From Paramicrobacterium humi (GTDB lineage: Bacteria > Actinomycetota > Actinomycetes > Actinomycetales > Microbacteriaceae): a stretch of 64,000 bases of DNA. Made by a program: the position numbers and the translations under genes. The DNA lies in the NCBI RefSeq assembly GCF_900105715.1, contig NZ_FNRY01000001.1:2232001-2296000 (forward strand), in the 5' to 3' direction. The notes beneath the pieces are model-generated. The model saw nothing but the letters and a program-made list of their open reading frames with translations. It was not told the DNA's origin and searched no databases. Positions 16,378 through 26,828 of the stretch are shown here, in pieces (position 1 is the stretch's first letter; every line of letters starts with the position of its first letter).

Positions 16378-17463
16378 TTACTTGATGGCCTCGACGGCGG
16401 TGTTCGCCGCGTCGAACAGCTTCTGGGAGATCGGCGCGATGCCCGCCGCCTCCTGGCCGGCCTTCTGGCCGTCCTTGCTGATCACGTAGCTGAGGTAGGC
16501 CTTCGTGAGAGCGGCTGCGTCGGCGTCCTGATACTCGTTGCAGGCGATCAGGTAGCTGACGAGGACGATCGGGTAGACGCCGGACTCGGTGCTCGCGCGG
16601 TCGAGCTCGATTGCGAGATCGCCGTCTTCGCGGCCGTCGGCAAACGGCGAGGCGTCGACGATGGCCGCAGCGGCCTCAGCGGAGTAGGGGACGTAGTCGT
16701 CGCCGACCTTGACCGAGACGGTGCCGAGGTCACCGGCGCGAGACGCGTCGGCGTAGCCGATGGTGCCGGTTCCGCTCGTGACGGCGTCGATGACACCGGA
16801 GGTTCCCTGAGCGGCCTCTCCGCCTTCGTACGCCCAGTCACCAGAGGGCTCGGCATCCCAGACGTCGCCGGCGACGGCGCTCAGGTACTCGGTGAAGTTC
16901 TCGGTGGTGCCCGACTCGTCGGAGCGGTGAACCGCCGTGATCGCGGCATCCGGAAGGTTCGCGTCAGGGTTCTGGCTGACGATCGCCTCGTCGTTCCACT
17001 TCGTGATGTCGCCCTTGAAGATGCCAGCGATCGTTGCCGCGTCGAGGTCGAGACTGTCGACTCCGTCGACGTTGAAGACGATTGCGATGGGGGAGATGTA
17101 GGCGGGGATCTCGATGATGCCGGTTCCCGGCGTGCACGAGCCGAAGTTGTCCTTCGCGATCTCGTCGCTCGTGAAGGCGCGGTCGGAGCCGGCGAACGAG
17201 CTCGCGCCGGCGATGAAGTTGTCGCGGCCCGCGCCCGAGCCTTCCGGGGCGTACTCGACTGTCACACCGGGGTTCGCGGTCTGGAATGCGGCGACCCATG
17301 CCTCCTGGGCCGACTGCTGCGAGGTCGCGCCGCCGCCGACGAGCGTGCCCGAGAGGGCGCTGTCGGCGGAGCCCGTCGCGGCGCTCTCGTTCGCCGCGCA
17401 CGAGGTGAGGGCGAGGGATGCGGCCGCGGCCACGGCCAGGAAGCCGTAACGCTTGATGTTCAC
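16378..17463 (-). CDS. pstS: Phosphate-binding lipoprotein PstS
   Basis: A 361-residue extracytoplasmic phosphate receptor. The signal peptide ends in the lipobox LTSC (Cys near residue 23). Phosphate-binding landmarks are GGGATSQQSAQEAW, the SFAGSDRAF loop and HRSDESGTTENFTEYL. The start is GTG 17463, with GAAAGG upstream. It is the first gene of the pst operon and follows the PHO box at 17559-17576, so it should be induced by phosphate starvation. Confidence 0.97.
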   Translation of the reverse strand: MNIKRYGFLAVAAAASLALTSCAANESAATGSADSALSGTLVGGGATSQQSAQEAWVAAFQTANPGVTVEYAPEGSGAGRDNFIAGASSFAGSDRAFTSDEIAKDNFGSCTPGTGIIEIPAYISPIAIVFNVDGVDSLDLDAATIAGIFKGDITKWNDEAIVSQNPDANLPDAAITAVHRSDESGTTENFTEYLSAVAGDVWDAEPSGDWAYEGGEAAQGTSGVIDAVTSGTGTIGYADASRAGDLGTVSVKVGDDYVPYSAEAAAAIVDASPFADGREDGDLAIELDRASTESGVYPIVLVSYLIACNEYQDADAAALTKAYLSYVISKDGQKAGQEAAGIAPISQKLFDAANTAVEAIK

Positions 17464-17525
17464 AGGTATGTGCCTTTCGCTGATGACAGGACTGGTCGGG
17501 ATCTCGTCCCTTCCGTGCGTCACGC

Positions 17526-17576
17526 TAAGTAGGTCGCGTGACCAGAGTCCCTCACCGCGGTGAACGCGAGGTGAAC
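17526..17576 (-). promoter_or_regulatory. PHO box and -10 element of the pst operon
   Basis: Reading leftward, GTTCACC-TCGC-GTTCACC (17576 to 17559) is an exact pair of 11-base direct repeat units as known for PhoP in Streptomyces and related response regulators. TACTTA (17531 to 17526) is the likely -10, giving a leader of about 55 bases to the pstS start. RegX3, encoded at 28101, is the likely binder. Confidence 0.85.
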
Positions 17577-17589
17577 GGCGGGCGTACGG

Positions 17590-18528
17590 TCAGTCGCGGG
17601 GACCGTGGGTCTCGATCGTGATGATGCCCGAGCCCGGATTCGACACCGACAGGTGAACGATCGAGAACTCGCCGGTGCCGAGCGCAGCGGCATCCCGCAA
17701 GTAGCCGCCTTCGAGCGTGCCGGTGGCCAGGGCGATCTCCCTGAGGATGTCGGGAAGCACCGGTCCGTGGCTGCACAGCACCGCCGTGGCGCGCTTGCGC
17801 ACGCGCTTGCCGACGACGCCGCGCACGTCGGACTCGCCCTGCTCCCAGGCGTCCTGGCTGATCTTGTCCGTCTTCTTCGGCTCGATGCCGGCCGCGGCGG
17901 CGAGCGGCGCGACCGTCGTGACGCAGCGCACGGCGCTCGAGGTCACGATCTTCGCCGGCGCCCATGCCCGAATCGACGGGACGACGGATGCCGCCTGGCG
18001 CACGCCCTTCTCGGTGAGCGGCCGCGACGCGTCGGAGCCGTCCCAGTCGCCGCGCGGCGTCGCCTTCGCGTGCCGCAGCACGATGAGCGCGAACGTGTCG
18101 GTGACGCCCTCGTCGACGAGCGCGGCGAAGCGCTCGAGCACTTCGACGTCCTGCTCGTAGCTGAGGTAGCGGCGTGCCTTGTCGAGGCCGACCCACTCTT
18201 GCGCGGCGACCTCGCCGTTCGGAACGAAGCTCGAGCGCTGCAGCGCCTTGTCGGTGACCTTCGCCGCCCAGTAGTGCACGAACTTGCCGCGGCCCGACCC
18301 GAGCGTGTACTGCGCGATCCCGAGGGGCACGCCGAGCGCCACGTCGACGCCCGTCTCCTCCTTGATCTCGCGCACGGCCGTCTGCGGCAGCGTCTCGCCG
18401 GGGTCGACCTTCCCCTTCGGCAGTGTCACGTCGCCGTATTTCGTGCGGTGGATGACGAGAACGAGGACCTCGCCGTCGACCTCGCGCCAGCACACGGCTC
18501 CCGCGGCGAAGACGGCTTTCTCGCTCAC
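17590..18528 (-). CDS. mutT1: Nudix hydrolase fused to a histidine phosphatase (MutT1 type)
   Basis: A 312-residue protein with two domains. Residues 1-140 carry the Nudix box, [20 protein letters not shown] (the full G-x5-E-x7-RE-x2-EE-x-G pattern is present). Residues 150-312 are a histidine phosphatase with the LRHAKA motif and a later CSHGPVLPD. In mycobacteria this fusion hydrolyses oxidised nucleotides and diadenosine polyphosphates. Its ATG overlaps the ppk1 stop as ATGA, so the two are co-translated, linking polyphosphate and nucleotide-pool metabolism. Confidence 0.9.
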   Translation of the reverse strand: MSEKAVFAAGAVCWREVDGEVLVLVIHRTKYGDVTLPKGKVDPGETLPQTAVREIKEETGVDVALGVPLGIAQYTLGSGRGKFVHYWAAKVTDKALQRSSFVPNGEVAAQEWVGLDKARRYLSYEQDVEVLERFAALVDEGVTDTFALIVLRHAKATPRGDWDGSDASRPLTEKGVRQAASVVPSIRAWAPAKIVTSSAVRCVTTVAPLAAAAGIEPKKTDKISQDAWEQGESDVRGVVGKRVRKRATAVLCSHGPVLPDILREIALATGTLEGGYLRDAAALGTGEFSIVHLSVSNPGSGIITIETHGPRD

Positions 18529-20696
18529 CGGCGGCTCCTCGGGCGCCGGCGCTGCGAGGTGAGCGCCATGAGCTTGTCCTGCAGGTCGACGAGCGGCTCG
18601 CCGTCAGCGTCGAAGGCGTGCCTCGTCCACGTGCCGTCGGCCTCGAGCCACCACGACGAGGTGCCGTCGTCCATCGCGAGGTCGATCATCGCGTCGGTCT
18701 CGTCGAGGTGCCGCTGGTCGCGCAGCTGCACGAGCACTTCCACGCGCCGGTCGAGGTTGCGGTGCATCATGTCGGCGCTGCCGATGTAGACGCGCTTGTC
18801 GGGACCGCCGAACGAGAAGATGCGCGAGTGCTCGAGGTAGCGGCCGAGGATGGAGCGCACGCGGATCGTCTCGCTCATGCCGGGGACGCCGGGCTTGAGT
18901 CCGCAGATGCCGCGCACCCAGATGTCGATCGGCACTCCGGCCTGGCTCGCCCGGTAGAGCGCGTCGATGATGGCCTCGTCCACGATCGAGTTCACCTTGA
19001 TCCGGATGCCGCTCGGCTTCCCCGCCTCGGCGGCGCGCCGCTCCTTGTCGATGAGCTTGAGCAGGCCCTTCCGCAAGTGCAGCGGGGCGACGAGAAGGCG
19101 CTTGAACTTCTTCTCGATCGCGTAGCCCGAGAGCTCGTTGAACAGGCGGGTCAGGTCGTTGCCGACCTCGGCGTCCGCGGTGAACAGGCCCAGGTCCTCA
19201 TACACGCGGCTCGTCTTGGGGTTGTAGTTTCCCGTGCCGATGTGGGAGTAGTGCCGCAGCTGCCCGTTCTCGTGCCGGATCACGAGCGCGAGCTTGCAGT
19301 GCGTCTTGAGCCCGACGAGCCCGTAGACGACGTGCACGCCCGCCTTCTCGAGCTTGCGCGCCCACTCGATGTTGTTCTGCTCGTCGAAGCGCGCCTTGAT
19401 CTCCACGAGGGCGAGCACTTGCTTGCCCGCCTCGGCGGCGTCGATGAGCGCCTCGACGATGGGGGAGTCGCCCGAGGTGCGGTACAGCGTCTGCTTGATC
19501 GCGAGAACGTTCGGATCGGCGGCGGCCTGCTCGAGGAACTCCTGCACGCTCGTCGCGAACGACTCGTACGGGTGGTGCACGAGCACGTCCCGCCGCGAGA
19601 TCGCACCGAACAGGTCGGCCTTCCCGTTCGGCTCCGGCGGCCGGAAGTCGATGGCCGTGTTCGGCACCCGCCGCGGGTACTTGAGGTCGGGCCGGTCGAT
19701 TGAGGCGAGCTCGAACAGGCCGCCGAGGTCGAGCGGGCCGGGCAGCCGGTACACCTCTTGCGCGGTGATGTCGAGCTCGCGCACGAGCAGCTCGAGGGTC
19801 TGGTCGTCCATGTCCTCGGTCACCTCGAGACGGATGGGCGGGCCGAACCGGCGGCGCAGCAGCTCGCGCTCGAGCGCCTGGATGAGGTTCTCGGACTCGT
19901 CCTCCTCGATCTCGATGTCCTCGTTGCGCGTCACGCGGAACACGTGGTGGTCGATGACCTCCATGCCCGCGAACAAGTCGTCGAGGTGCTGTGAGATGAG
20001 GTCCTCGAGCGGGATGTAGCGCACGTGGACGGGCGATTCGCGGTGGTCGACGCGGATGAAGCGCGGCAGCATCTGCGGAACCTTGATGCGCGCGAACTCC
20101 TGACGCCCGGTGCGCGTGTTCCGCACGCGGACGGACAGGTTGAGCGAGAGCCCCGAGATGTACGGGAACGGGTGCGCCGGGTCGACGGCGAGCGGCGTGA
20201 GGACGGGGAAGATCTGGGCGGCGAAGTAGTCGCTGAGGTACTCGTGGTCGCTCGCGTCGAGCTGGTCCCAGCTGACGACGCTGATGCCCGCCTCGGCGAG
20301 CTTCGGCTCGACGTCGCGGTGCCACGCCTCGGCGTGCCGCTTCTGCAGCTCGTGGGCGCGCGTCGAGATGTCCTCGAGAACCCCTGCGGGTGCCCGGCCG
20401 ATGTTCGTCGGCACCGCGAGACCGGTCACGATGCGGCGGCGAAGTCCCGCGACGCGCACCATGAAGAACTCGTCGAGGTTGCTCGAGAAGATCGCGAGGA
20501 AGTTCGCGCGCTCGAGCACCGGCAAGGTGTCGTCCTCCGCGAGCTCGAGCACGCGCTGATTGAACGCGAGCCAGCTGATCTCCCTGTCGAGGTACCGGTC
20601 ATCGGGCAGCCCGGCGCCCTCGTCGCCCATGACGGGGTCGAAATCGTCGTCGTCGCGGTCGATCGCGGAGTCGTTGACGAAGTCAATGGAAGCCAT
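18525..20696 (-). CDS. ppk1: Polyphosphate kinase 1
   Basis: A 723-residue enzyme that makes polyphosphate reversibly from ATP. Landmarks are the N-terminal [15 protein letters not shown], the autophosphorylated-His region [17 protein letters not shown], and [20 protein letters not shown] near the C-terminus. The length fits the family. It is followed by mutT1 with a 4-base overlap. The location between pst and phoU/senX3-regX3 fits a phosphate-storage role. Confidence 0.96.
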   Translation of the reverse strand: MASIDFVNDSAIDRDDDDFDPVMGDEGAGLPDDRYLDREISWLAFNQRVLELAEDDTLPVLERANFLAIFSSNLDEFFMVRVAGLRRRIVTGLAVPTNIGRAPAGVLEDISTRAHELQKRHAEAWHRDVEPKLAEAGISVVSWDQLDASDHEYLSDYFAAQIFPVLTPLAVDPAHPFPYISGLSLNLSVRVRNTRTGRQEFARIKVPQMLPRFIRVDHRESPVHVRYIPLEDLISQHLDDLFAGMEVIDHHVFRVTRNEDIEIEEDESENLIQALERELLRRRFGPPIRLEVTEDMDDQTLELLVRELDITAQEVYRLPGPLDLGGLFELASIDRPDLKYPRRVPNTAIDFRPPEPNGKADLFGAISRRDVLVHHPYESFATSVQEFLEQAAADPNVLAIKQTLYRTSGDSPIVEALIDAAEAGKQVLALVEIKARFDEQNNIEWARKLEKAGVHVVYGLVGLKTHCKLALVIRHENGQLRHYSHIGTGNYNPKTSRVYEDLGLFTADAEVGNDLTRLFNELSGYAIEKKFKRLLVAPLHLRKGLLKLIDKERRAAEAGKPSGIRIKVNSIVDEAIIDALYRASQAGVPIDIWVRGICGLKPGVPGMSETIRVRSILGRYLEHSRIFSFGGPDKRVYIGSADMMHRNLDRRVEVLVQLRDQRHLDETDAMIDLAMDDGTSSWWLEADGTWTRHAFDADGEPLVDLQDKLMALTSQRRRPRSRR

Positions 20697-20759
20697 TTCC
20701 TCATCTTGGCATCCCCGCGCGGCGGGCGCGAGCGCGTCCCCGGCCTTTTCGGGAAGCGG

Positions 20760-21614
20760 TCAGGGCGCCGCGCGCCGGTACTGCACGTCGATCGTGTGGT
20801 CCGTGAAGCCCAGCGAACGGTACAGGGCGACAGCTGGCGCGTTCTCGTCGTCGACGTAGAGAGCCGCCGTGTCGCAGCCGTCCTCCCGCAGCTGCTCGAG
20901 GCCTGCGTGCATGAGCCGGCGGCCGAGTCCCGCCCCGGCCGCGGACTCGGCGACGCCGATGACGTAGATCTCGCCGATGCCGCCCTCGACCTTGAGCCAG
21001 TTGTAGCCGATGAGCGCGTCGTCCTCGTCGCGCGCGAGCAGGAAGTCGCGACTGCGGAACCACGGCTCCGCGAGCCGTGCGTCGAGGTCCGCGCGTGTAA
21101 GGCGCCCCTGCTCGGGGTGCGTGCGGAACACCTCGGCGTTGAGCCGCACCCAGTCGTCGCCGTCGCGAGCGGCGTCGAACCGGTCGAAGCTGTCGCGCTC
21201 GCCCGTCGCCTGGCCGAGCGGCGTGCGCAGCTGCAGCAGCGTGCGCACCCGGTCAAGACCGGCGGATGCCGCAAGCTTCGCCGCAGCCGGATGATCGCCG
21301 TGCGCCCACGTGAGCACCTCGCCGTCGTGCCGCCCGAGCAGCTCCTGCAGCGCCGCCGTGCCGTGGCCGCGGCCGCGGTGGGCGGGGTGGATGACGAGCT
21401 CGAACTCCGCCGGGTCGGCGGCGCTGTCGATCGCCGCGCCGACCACGCCGCCCGCGGCATCCGTCACCTCGAGGTAGTCGCTGCGGCCGTTTCGCGCGTC
21501 GACGATCGATTGGTCGCTGAACGGCGGCTGCCCGTCGGCGCCGGCGGCCGCGTCGACGAGCGCGGCGAACCGGCCGGAGACCGCCTCGTCGCGCAGGTCA
21601 TGCGCGCGCAGCAT
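20760..21614 (-). CDS. mshD: Mycothiol synthase
   Basis: A 284-residue tandem GNAT acetyltransferase that adds acetyl to Cys-GlcN-Ins, the last step of mycothiol synthesis. The first GNAT domain has [20 protein letters not shown]; the second has [20 protein letters not shown] and [20 protein letters not shown], the typical MshD ending. It overlaps the upstream glnR gene by 17 bases, the same order as in mycobacteria. Its presence supports an actinobacterial host. Confidence 0.93.
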   Translation of the reverse strand: MLRAHDLRDEAVSGRFAALVDAAAGADGQPPFSDQSIVDARNGRSDYLEVTDAAGGVVGAAIDSAADPAEFELVIHPAHRGRGHGTAALQELLGRHDGEVLTWAHGDHPAAAKLAASAGLDRVRTLLQLRTPLGQATGERDSFDRFDAARDGDDWVRLNAEVFRTHPEQGRLTRADLDARLAEPWFRSRDFLLARDEDDALIGYNWLKVEGGIGEIYVIGVAESAAGAGLGRRLMHAGLEQLREDGCDTAALYVDDENAPAVALYRSLGFTDHTIDVQYRRAAP

Positions 21615-22278
21615 CTGGCACCTCCCCGTCCGCCGCGTTGAAGCGGTAGCCGACGTTGCGCACGGTTCCGATGAGCTGCTCCATGTCTCCCAGCTTGGCC
21701 CGAAGACGACGGACGTGCACGTCGACGGTGCGCGTGCCGCCGAAGTAGTCGTAGCCCCACACCTCGCTCAGCAGCTGCTCCCGCGTGAACACCCGGGACG
21801 GGTGGGCGGCGAGGAAGCGCAGCAGCTCGAACTCCTTGAACGTGAGGTCGAGCGGGCGGCCCTGGATCTTCGCCGAGTAGCTCGCCTCGTCGATGACGAG
21901 GCCCGAGGTCTGGATCATCGTCGCCGGCGACGCGCCGTCGCGCCGGCCGAGGGACAGCCGGATGCGGGCGTCGATCTCCGCGGGTCCCGCGTTCTCGAGG
22001 ATCACGTCGTCGACGCCCCAGTCGGGCGACACGGCCGTCAGCCCGCCCTCCGTGAGCACGAGCAGGATCGGCACGGTCACGCCCGTCGTCGCGAGAATCG
22101 CGCACAGCGCCTTCGCGTGCATGAGATCGCGGCGCGCGTCGAGGACGATGATGTCGCTGTGCGGCGCCGTCACGAGATCCGCGGGCGTCGCGCGAATGCG
22201 ATGCACCTCATGGCTCAGCAGCTCGAGTGCCGGAAGCGCGCCCGACGGGTCGGACGTGAGCACGATCACATGAGCCAA
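21598..22278 (-). CDS. glnR: GlnR-like orphan response regulator
   Basis: A 226-residue OmpR-class regulator with an atypical receiver domain ([16 protein letters not shown]; the phosphorylation-site region reads IIVLDARRD, without the usual acidic pocket) and a winged-helix C-terminus ([20 protein letters not shown], then [17 protein letters not shown]). The arrangement glnR-mshD is as in mycobacteria, where GlnR controls nitrogen metabolism. No sensor kinase is adjacent. The start is an unusual TTG at 22276-22278, supported by GGGAGG about five bases upstream; no alternative ATG fits. Confidence 0.85.
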   Translation of the reverse strand: MAHVIVLTSDPSGALPALELLSHEVHRIRATPADLVTAPHSDIIVLDARRDLMHAKALCAILATTGVTVPILLVLTEGGLTAVSPDWGVDDVILENAGPAEIDARIRLSLGRRDGASPATMIQTSGLVIDEASYSAKIQGRPLDLTFKEFELLRFLAAHPSRVFTREQLLSEVWGYDYFGGTRTVDVHVRRLRAKLGDMEQLIGTVRNVGYRFNAADGEVPDAARA

Positions 22279-22346
22279 GGGCGCCTCCCGGGTGTGTTCC
22301 CAGTGTAGAACCAGCCCCGCAGGCGCGCGTGCGGCACAATGTAACC

Positions 22347-22640
22347 GTGAGCATCAAACAGACGGCAGCCGCGAGCCCCGCCCTCGTCGGGCAGCTCGTC
22401 GTGTGGATCTTCGCCGTGCTCGTCTCGATCGCCGCCGCGGTCTTCGGGCCGGAGGGCATGCGCTTCACGTGGCTCGGCATCGGCCTCGGCGCGAGCATCA
22501 TCCTCGCGTTCGTGTGGGAGCTCGGCACGCACACGAAAGAGGGCTTCGTCGCCCGCGTGGCGATTCTCAGCTCGGGGGCGTTCGTCATCTTCGTCATCGT
22601 CGCGGCGATATCCGGCTTCATCGTGGCACTTGCACCGTAG
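22347..22640 (+). CDS. Small membrane protein of unknown function
   Basis: A 97-residue protein with three predicted membrane helices (about residues 15-33, 41-58 and 72-95) and short charged loops. GTG 22347 is used because CACAAT, a plausible -10, ends 6 bases upstream, suggesting a leaderless message. It runs divergently from glnR, 68 bases away, and is followed by a 37-residue membrane peptide. No motif reveals a function. Confidence 0.7.
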   Translation: MSIKQTAAASPALVGQLVVWIFAVLVSIAAAVFGPEGMRFTWLGIGLGASIILAFVWELGTHTKEGFVARVAILSSGAFVIFVIVAAISGFIVALAP

Positions 22641-22649
22641 ACTGGTGCC

Positions 22650-22763
22650 ATGGACCTCGTTGCACTCGAACTCTTCTTCGTCGGGCTCCTCGGCCTGGCC
22701 TCGCTCGCTATCGCCTGGACGGCCGGCGTCGTCGTCTGGAACCTGTTCCGCGGCCAGAAGTAG
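22650..22763 (+). CDS. 37-residue single-pass membrane peptide
   Basis: A short open frame starting MDLVALELFFVGLLGL and ending VVVWNLFRGQK, with one continuous hydrophobic helix and a basic C-terminus. TAGACT, a good -10, ends exactly 6 bases before the ATG, fitting a leaderless message, and the next gene starts 6 bases after its stop. These points favour a real gene. The function is unknown; small proteins of this layout often sit on a larger membrane complex. Confidence 0.65.
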   Translation: MDLVALELFFVGLLGLASLAIAWTAGVVVWNLFRGQK

Positions 22764-22768
22764 CAGCC

Positions 22769-23368
22769 GTGCGTGAGATCCCCGTCGGCCTGCCGTCCGA
22801 GCTCGTGCCCCTCTCGTGGCTCCTCGGAGTCTGGGAGGGCACGGGCGTCATCGACTATCCGATCGAGGGCGAGACGGTCTCGCGCGAGTTCGGTCACCGG
22901 GTGTCGTTCAGCCACGACGGGCTCCCGTACCTCAACTACAGCTCCTTCGCGTGGCTGTTCGACGGCGACGATGACGTGCCGCTCACGGCCGAGTCGGGGT
23001 TCTGGCGGCTCGACCGCCCGCGGGAGAACGGCGACCAGGGTCCGGCGCTGCTGCCGGGCCGCGGAGAGCAGCCGTACACCACGACAGAGAACGTCGAATC
23101 GCTGCGCCGCGCAGACGACGGCTTTCCCATCCAGGCGTCGATCGTGCACCCCGACGGTGCGAGCGAGCTCTACCTCGGCACCATCACAGGGCCCCGCATC
23201 GACATGTCGACGGACGCGATAATGAGCGCTCCTGGCGGCAAGCCGTTCAGCGCCTCGACCCGCATGTACGGCCTCGTCGACGGCCACTTGCTCTGGGCCT
23301 GGGACATCGCCGCGTTCGGCCAGGAGCTGCGCTCGCACGCGTCCGCGCGGCTCGCGAAGGTCGACTGA
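22769..23368 (+). CDS. Nitrobindin-like heme-binding beta-barrel protein (FABP/THAP4-like)
   Basis: A 199-residue beta-barrel with the family signature WLLGVWEGTGVIDYP near the N-terminus and the closing strands MYGLVDGHLLWAWDIA. Nitrobindins bind heme and can isomerise peroxynitrite; whether the heme ligand His is kept cannot be judged by eye. The start is GTG 22769. It ends TGATG into the YgfZ gene, so the two are co-translated. Confidence 0.82.
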   Translation: MREIPVGLPSELVPLSWLLGVWEGTGVIDYPIEGETVSREFGHRVSFSHDGLPYLNYSSFAWLFDGDDDVPLTAESGFWRLDRPRENGDQGPALLPGRGEQPYTTTENVESLRRADDGFPIQASIVHPDGASELYLGTITGPRIDMSTDAIMSAPGGKPFSASTRMYGLVDGHLLWAWDIAAFGQELRSHASARLAKVD

Positions 23369-24495
23369 TGAGCGAATCGCCCTTCTTGCGCCTTCCGGGC
23401 GCCATCGAGCTGCCCGACGCCGTCGACAGCGGCGTCCCCTCGCACTACGGCTCGCCGAACATCGAACAGCGCCGGCTGGAGGCGGGCGAGGCGATCGTCG
23501 ACCTGTCGAACCGCGCGGTCATCACCGTCACGGGAGCGGACCGGCTGAGCTGGATCCACTCGATGGCGAGCCAGGACCTCGCCCGCCTCGCGCCGGGCGT
23601 CTCGGCCGAGGCACTGTTCCTCGGCCCGCAGGGCCGCCTCGAGCACGCCGTCAAGATCGTCGACGACGGGCAGACCATGTGGCTGCTCGCGGAACCCGAT
23701 TCGGCGCCCCCGCTCATCGACTGGCTCGAGCGCATGAAGTTCGCACTGCGGGTCGAGGTCGCGGACCGCACGGCCGACTACGGCACGATCGGCGTCATGG
23801 GCGACGGGCCGGAGCTTCCCGTCGCGGTATCGAACGGCGTCCCGCTGCGCTGGAACGACCCCTGGAAGGCCGTCACGGCCGGCGGCTGGCAGTACGCGAC
23901 CGGCGCCCACCCCGGCATCGACTGGCAGTGGGCGGAAGTGCTCGTGCCCCGCACGGAGCTGGCGAGCGTCGCCGCGCGCGTGCGCTCGGGCGAGCTGCGC
24001 GCCGCCGGCTCCCTCGCCGCCGAGGCGCTCCGCGTCGCCGCCTGGCGGCCGCGTCAGGCGACCGAAGTCGACGAGAAGACCATCCCGCACGAGCTCGACT
24101 GGCTGCGCTCGGCCGTGCACTTGCACAAGGGCTGCTACCGCGGCCAGGAGACGATAGCGAAGGTGCACAACCTCGGGCATCCGCCGCGCCGCGTCGTCAT
24201 GCTGCACCTCGACGGCAGCGAATCCGCGCTGCCAGATCACGGCGACCGCGTTCTCGCGCCGAAGGGTGACGAGGAACGCGAGGTCGGCCACATCACGACG
24301 GCCGTCATGCACCATGAGCTCGGCCCCGTCGCCCTCGCGGTCATCAAACGGGCCGTTCCCGCCGACCTCGAGCTCGTCGTCCTGCGCGACGAGACCCGCA
24401 TCGCCGCGGCGCAGCAGGTCATCGTGCCGACGGACGCGGGCGCGACGGCGGGCGTTCCGCGACTGCCGCGCATCGGCGGACGAACCCGCGGCTGA
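23368..24495 (+). CDS. ygfZ: YgfZ/GcvT-domain folate-binding protein
   Basis: A 375-residue tetrahydrofolate-binding protein that supports iron-sulfur cluster enzymes and tRNA modification. The hallmark is HKGCYRGQETIAKVHNLGH near residue 252, containing the essential K-G-C-Y-x-G-Q-E motif. N-terminal GcvT-like features include VDLSNRAVITVTGADRLSW. It is coupled to the nitrobindin gene by a one-base overlap, linking heme/NO handling to Fe-S repair. Its stop abuts the convergent methyltransferase stop in TGATCA, with no gap. Confidence 0.93.
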   Translation: MSESPFLRLPGAIELPDAVDSGVPSHYGSPNIEQRRLEAGEAIVDLSNRAVITVTGADRLSWIHSMASQDLARLAPGVSAEALFLGPQGRLEHAVKIVDDGQTMWLLAEPDSAPPLIDWLERMKFALRVEVADRTADYGTIGVMGDGPELPVAVSNGVPLRWNDPWKAVTAGGWQYATGAHPGIDWQWAEVLVPRTELASVAARVRSGELRAAGSLAAEALRVAAWRPRQATEVDEKTIPHELDWLRSAVHLHKGCYRGQETIAKVHNLGHPPRRVVMLHLDGSESALPDHGDRVLAPKGDEEREVGHITTAVMHHELGPVALAVIKRAVPADLELVVLRDETRIAAAQQVIVPTDAGATAGVPRLPRIGGRTRG

Positions 24496-25299
24496 TCAGC
24501 CGGCGGGGGCGACCGCCGACCACGGCACGCTCACTTCGCCGAGGCGCCAGCGAGACTCCCCGTGCAGAACGGGCCAGCCGGCCGCCTTCAGCTCGGCGAC
24601 CGCGGCGAGCCAGCGCTGCCGCGGCGAGTGTATGCCGAGCCCCGCATGAGTCGCCCACGCGCGATCGAGCGCCGTGAGGAAATCATGGATCGGCTCGCCC
24701 GGCACGTTGTGATGGATGAGCGCCTTCGGCAGCCGCTCCGCCGCGATCGAGGGCTTCGCGAGCTCCGCGAGCCGCAGCGAGATCGTGAACGACTGCGCAC
24801 CCTCCGCCGTCACGTCGACCCACGTGCACACGCGGCCGATCTCGTTGCACGTCCCCTCCACGAGCACACCGCCGGGCTGCAGCCGCGCCGTCATCATCGC
24901 CCACGCCTCGGGGACCTCGGTCTCGTCATACTGGCGCAGCACATTGAAGGCGCGAATCACGACGGGCTCAGGTCCCGGCACCTCGAAGCCGCCCCGCGCG
25001 AACGCAACGGCGGCGTCCGCGGGAAACGGCGTTCCGCCGGCTCGCACGCGCTCGAGCTCGCCCCTGGCGACGCGCACGCGTTCCGGGTCGATCTCGAGCC
25101 CGAGGACGTCGACGTCCGGCCGTGTGCGGGCGAGCCGCCGCTGCAGCTCGAGCGTCGTCACGCCGTGCGCGCCGTAGCCGAGATCCACGACGTGGGGCCG
25201 CTCCGTGCGGCGCAGCGCCGGGAGCGCGGCGATCCACCGGTCGACGCGACGCAGCCGGTTGGTGCCCGTGGTTCCTCGCGTGATGGATCCGACCGGCAT
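24496..25299 (-). CDS. Class I SAM-dependent methyltransferase-like protein
   Basis: A 267-residue protein with a Rossmann methyltransferase core: HVVDLGYGAHGVTTLELQ as motif I (Y replaces the usual C), VLGLEIDPERV as the acidic loop and VIRAFNVLRQYDE later. Conserved in actinobacteria; substrate unknown. It is divergent from gpmA across a 35-base gap, so the two promoters must overlap. The stop abuts that of ygfZ. Confidence 0.75.
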   Translation of the reverse strand: MPVGSITRGTTGTNRLRRVDRWIAALPALRRTERPHVVDLGYGAHGVTTLELQRRLARTRPDVDVLGLEIDPERVRVARGELERVRAGGTPFPADAAVAFARGGFEVPGPEPVVIRAFNVLRQYDETEVPEAWAMMTARLQPGGVLVEGTCNEIGRVCTWVDVTAEGAQSFTISLRLAELAKPSIAAERLPKALIHHNVPGEPIHDFLTALDRAWATHAGLGIHSPRQRWLAAVAELKAAGWPVLHGESRWRLGEVSVPWSAVAPAG

Positions 25300-25334
25300 G
25301 AAACCATTCTCCCCGATCCCCGTATGCTGGAGGC

Positions 25335-26078
25335 ATGTCTGAGCCGTACACCCTCATCCTCCTCCGCCACGGCAACAGTGAGTGGAACCAGAAGAACCTG
25401 TTCACGGGCTGGGTCGACGTCCGCCTGAGCGAGCAGGGCGTGAAGGAAGCCACGCGCGCCGGCGAGCTCATCGCCGAATCCGGTCTCGCGCCCGACGTGC
25501 TCTACACGTCCGTTCTCACGCGCGCGATCCAGACCGCGAACATCGCGCTCGACGTCGCCGACCGCGCCTGGCTGCCGGTCAAGCGCTCGTGGCGCCTCAA
25601 CGAGCGCCACTACGGAGCCCTGCAGGGCAAGGACAAGGCGCAGACCCTCGAAGAATTCGGCGAGGAGCAGTTCATGACCTGGCGCCGCTCGTTCGACGTG
25701 CCGCCGCCCCCGATCGAGGACGACGCCGAGTACTCGCAAGCGCACGACGAGCGCTACGCCGGTATCGAGGTGCCAAAGACCGAGTGCCTTAAGGACGTCA
25801 TCGAGCGCTTCCTGCCCTACTGGGAGTCTGACATCACCCCCGACCTCGCGGCGGGGAAGACCGTGCTCGTCACGGCGCACGGCAACTCCCTCCGCGCACT
25901 CGTGAAGCACCTCGACAAGATCTCCGACGAGGACATCGCGGGCCTCAACATCCCCACGGGCATTCCGCTCGTCTATAAGCTCGGCGCGGACTTCATGCCC
26001 GTCGAGGAGAGCCGCTACCTCGACCCCGAGGCGGCGGCGGCAGGGGCTGCGGCCGTCGCCTCGCAGGGCAAGAAGTAG
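25335..26078 (+). CDS. gpmA: 2,3-bisphosphoglycerate-dependent phosphoglycerate mutase
   Basis: A 247-residue glycolytic enzyme interconverting 3- and 2-phosphoglycerate. The catalytic His is in [18 protein letters not shown] near residue 10, with [18 protein letters not shown] and the second His in [23 protein letters not shown] ends 6 bases before the ATG, and GGAGGC lies in between, so it has both a leaderless-type -10 and a ribosome site. As in mycobacteria, it lies near senX3-regX3. Confidence 0.96.
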   Translation: MSEPYTLILLRHGNSEWNQKNLFTGWVDVRLSEQGVKEATRAGELIAESGLAPDVLYTSVLTRAIQTANIALDVADRAWLPVKRSWRLNERHYGALQGKDKAQTLEEFGEEQFMTWRRSFDVPPPPIEDDAEYSQAHDERYAGIEVPKTECLKDVIERFLPYWESDITPDLAAGKTVLVTAHGNSLRALVKHLDKISDEDIAGLNIPTGIPLVYKLGADFMPVEESRYLDPEAAAAGAAAVASQGKK

Positions 26079-26111
26079 TCACTTCCACTCGAACGACGAG
26101 GCGTGTTCGGG

Positions 26112-26774
26112 CTACGCGTGCACGTCGTCGGCGCCGGCCCAGTCGCCGGTCGCCAGGTACTGCACCTTCTTCGCGATCGACACAGCGTGGTCGGCGAACC
26201 GCTCGTGGTAGCGGGAGGCGAGCGTCGCGTCGACGGTCGCTGTCGCCTCGCCCTTCCACCGCTCGCTCAGCAGCTTGTCGAAGACGCTCGCGTGCAGTTC
26301 GTCGACCTTGTCGTCCTCGTCGCGGATCTGGTTCGCGAGCGCGATGTCCTGCGTGCGCAGGAGCCGGGTGAGAGAGCGTGCGATCTCGACGTCGAGCCGT
26401 CCCATCTCGGCGAACGTCGACTTGAGCCCCTTCGGCACGGCGCGCTCCGGGAAGCGATAGCGCGCCAGCTGGGCGATGTGCTCGGCCATGTCTCCCATGC
26501 GCTCGAGCGACGAGCTGATGCGCAGAGCGCTCACGACGATGCGCAGGTCGCGCGCCACGGGCTGCTGGAGGGCGAGGATGTTTATCGCGAGCTCGTCGAG
26601 AGCGAGCGTGAGCTCGTCGATGCGCACATCGTTCTCGATCACGTCCTCCGCGACGCCGACGTCGGACTTCGTGAACGCCGTCACGGCGTTCTCTATCGAC
26701 ACCTCGACGAGCTCCGCGATCTCGACGAGGCGCTCCTGCACCTCGTGCAGCTCCTGCTGGAAGACATCGCGCAT
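26112..26774 (-). CDS. phoU: Phosphate signalling complex protein PhoU
   Basis: A 220-residue all-helical protein of two PhoU repeats, with the metal-binding acidic motifs ENDVRIDELTLALDELAI in repeat one and IRDEDDKVDELHASVFDKLL in repeat two. It represses the phosphate-starvation response by linking the Pst transporter to the sensor kinase. ATG 26774 is chosen for the GGAAAGGA upstream. It is divergent from senX3 and has a three-unit degenerate PHO box upstream. Confidence 0.95.
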   Translation of the reverse strand: MRDVFQQELHEVQERLVEIAELVEVSIENAVTAFTKSDVGVAEDVIENDVRIDELTLALDELAINILALQQPVARDLRIVVSALRISSSLERMGDMAEHIAQLARYRFPERAVPKGLKSTFAEMGRLDVEIARSLTRLLRTQDIALANQIRDEDDKVDELHASVFDKLLSERWKGEATATVDATLASRYHERFADHAVSIAKKVQYLATGDWAGADDVHA

Positions 26775-26828
26775 GACACAGGTCCTTTCCTCGGATTCGC
26801 CCGTCAGCCCCCAAGCGTGCGGTGCGAA

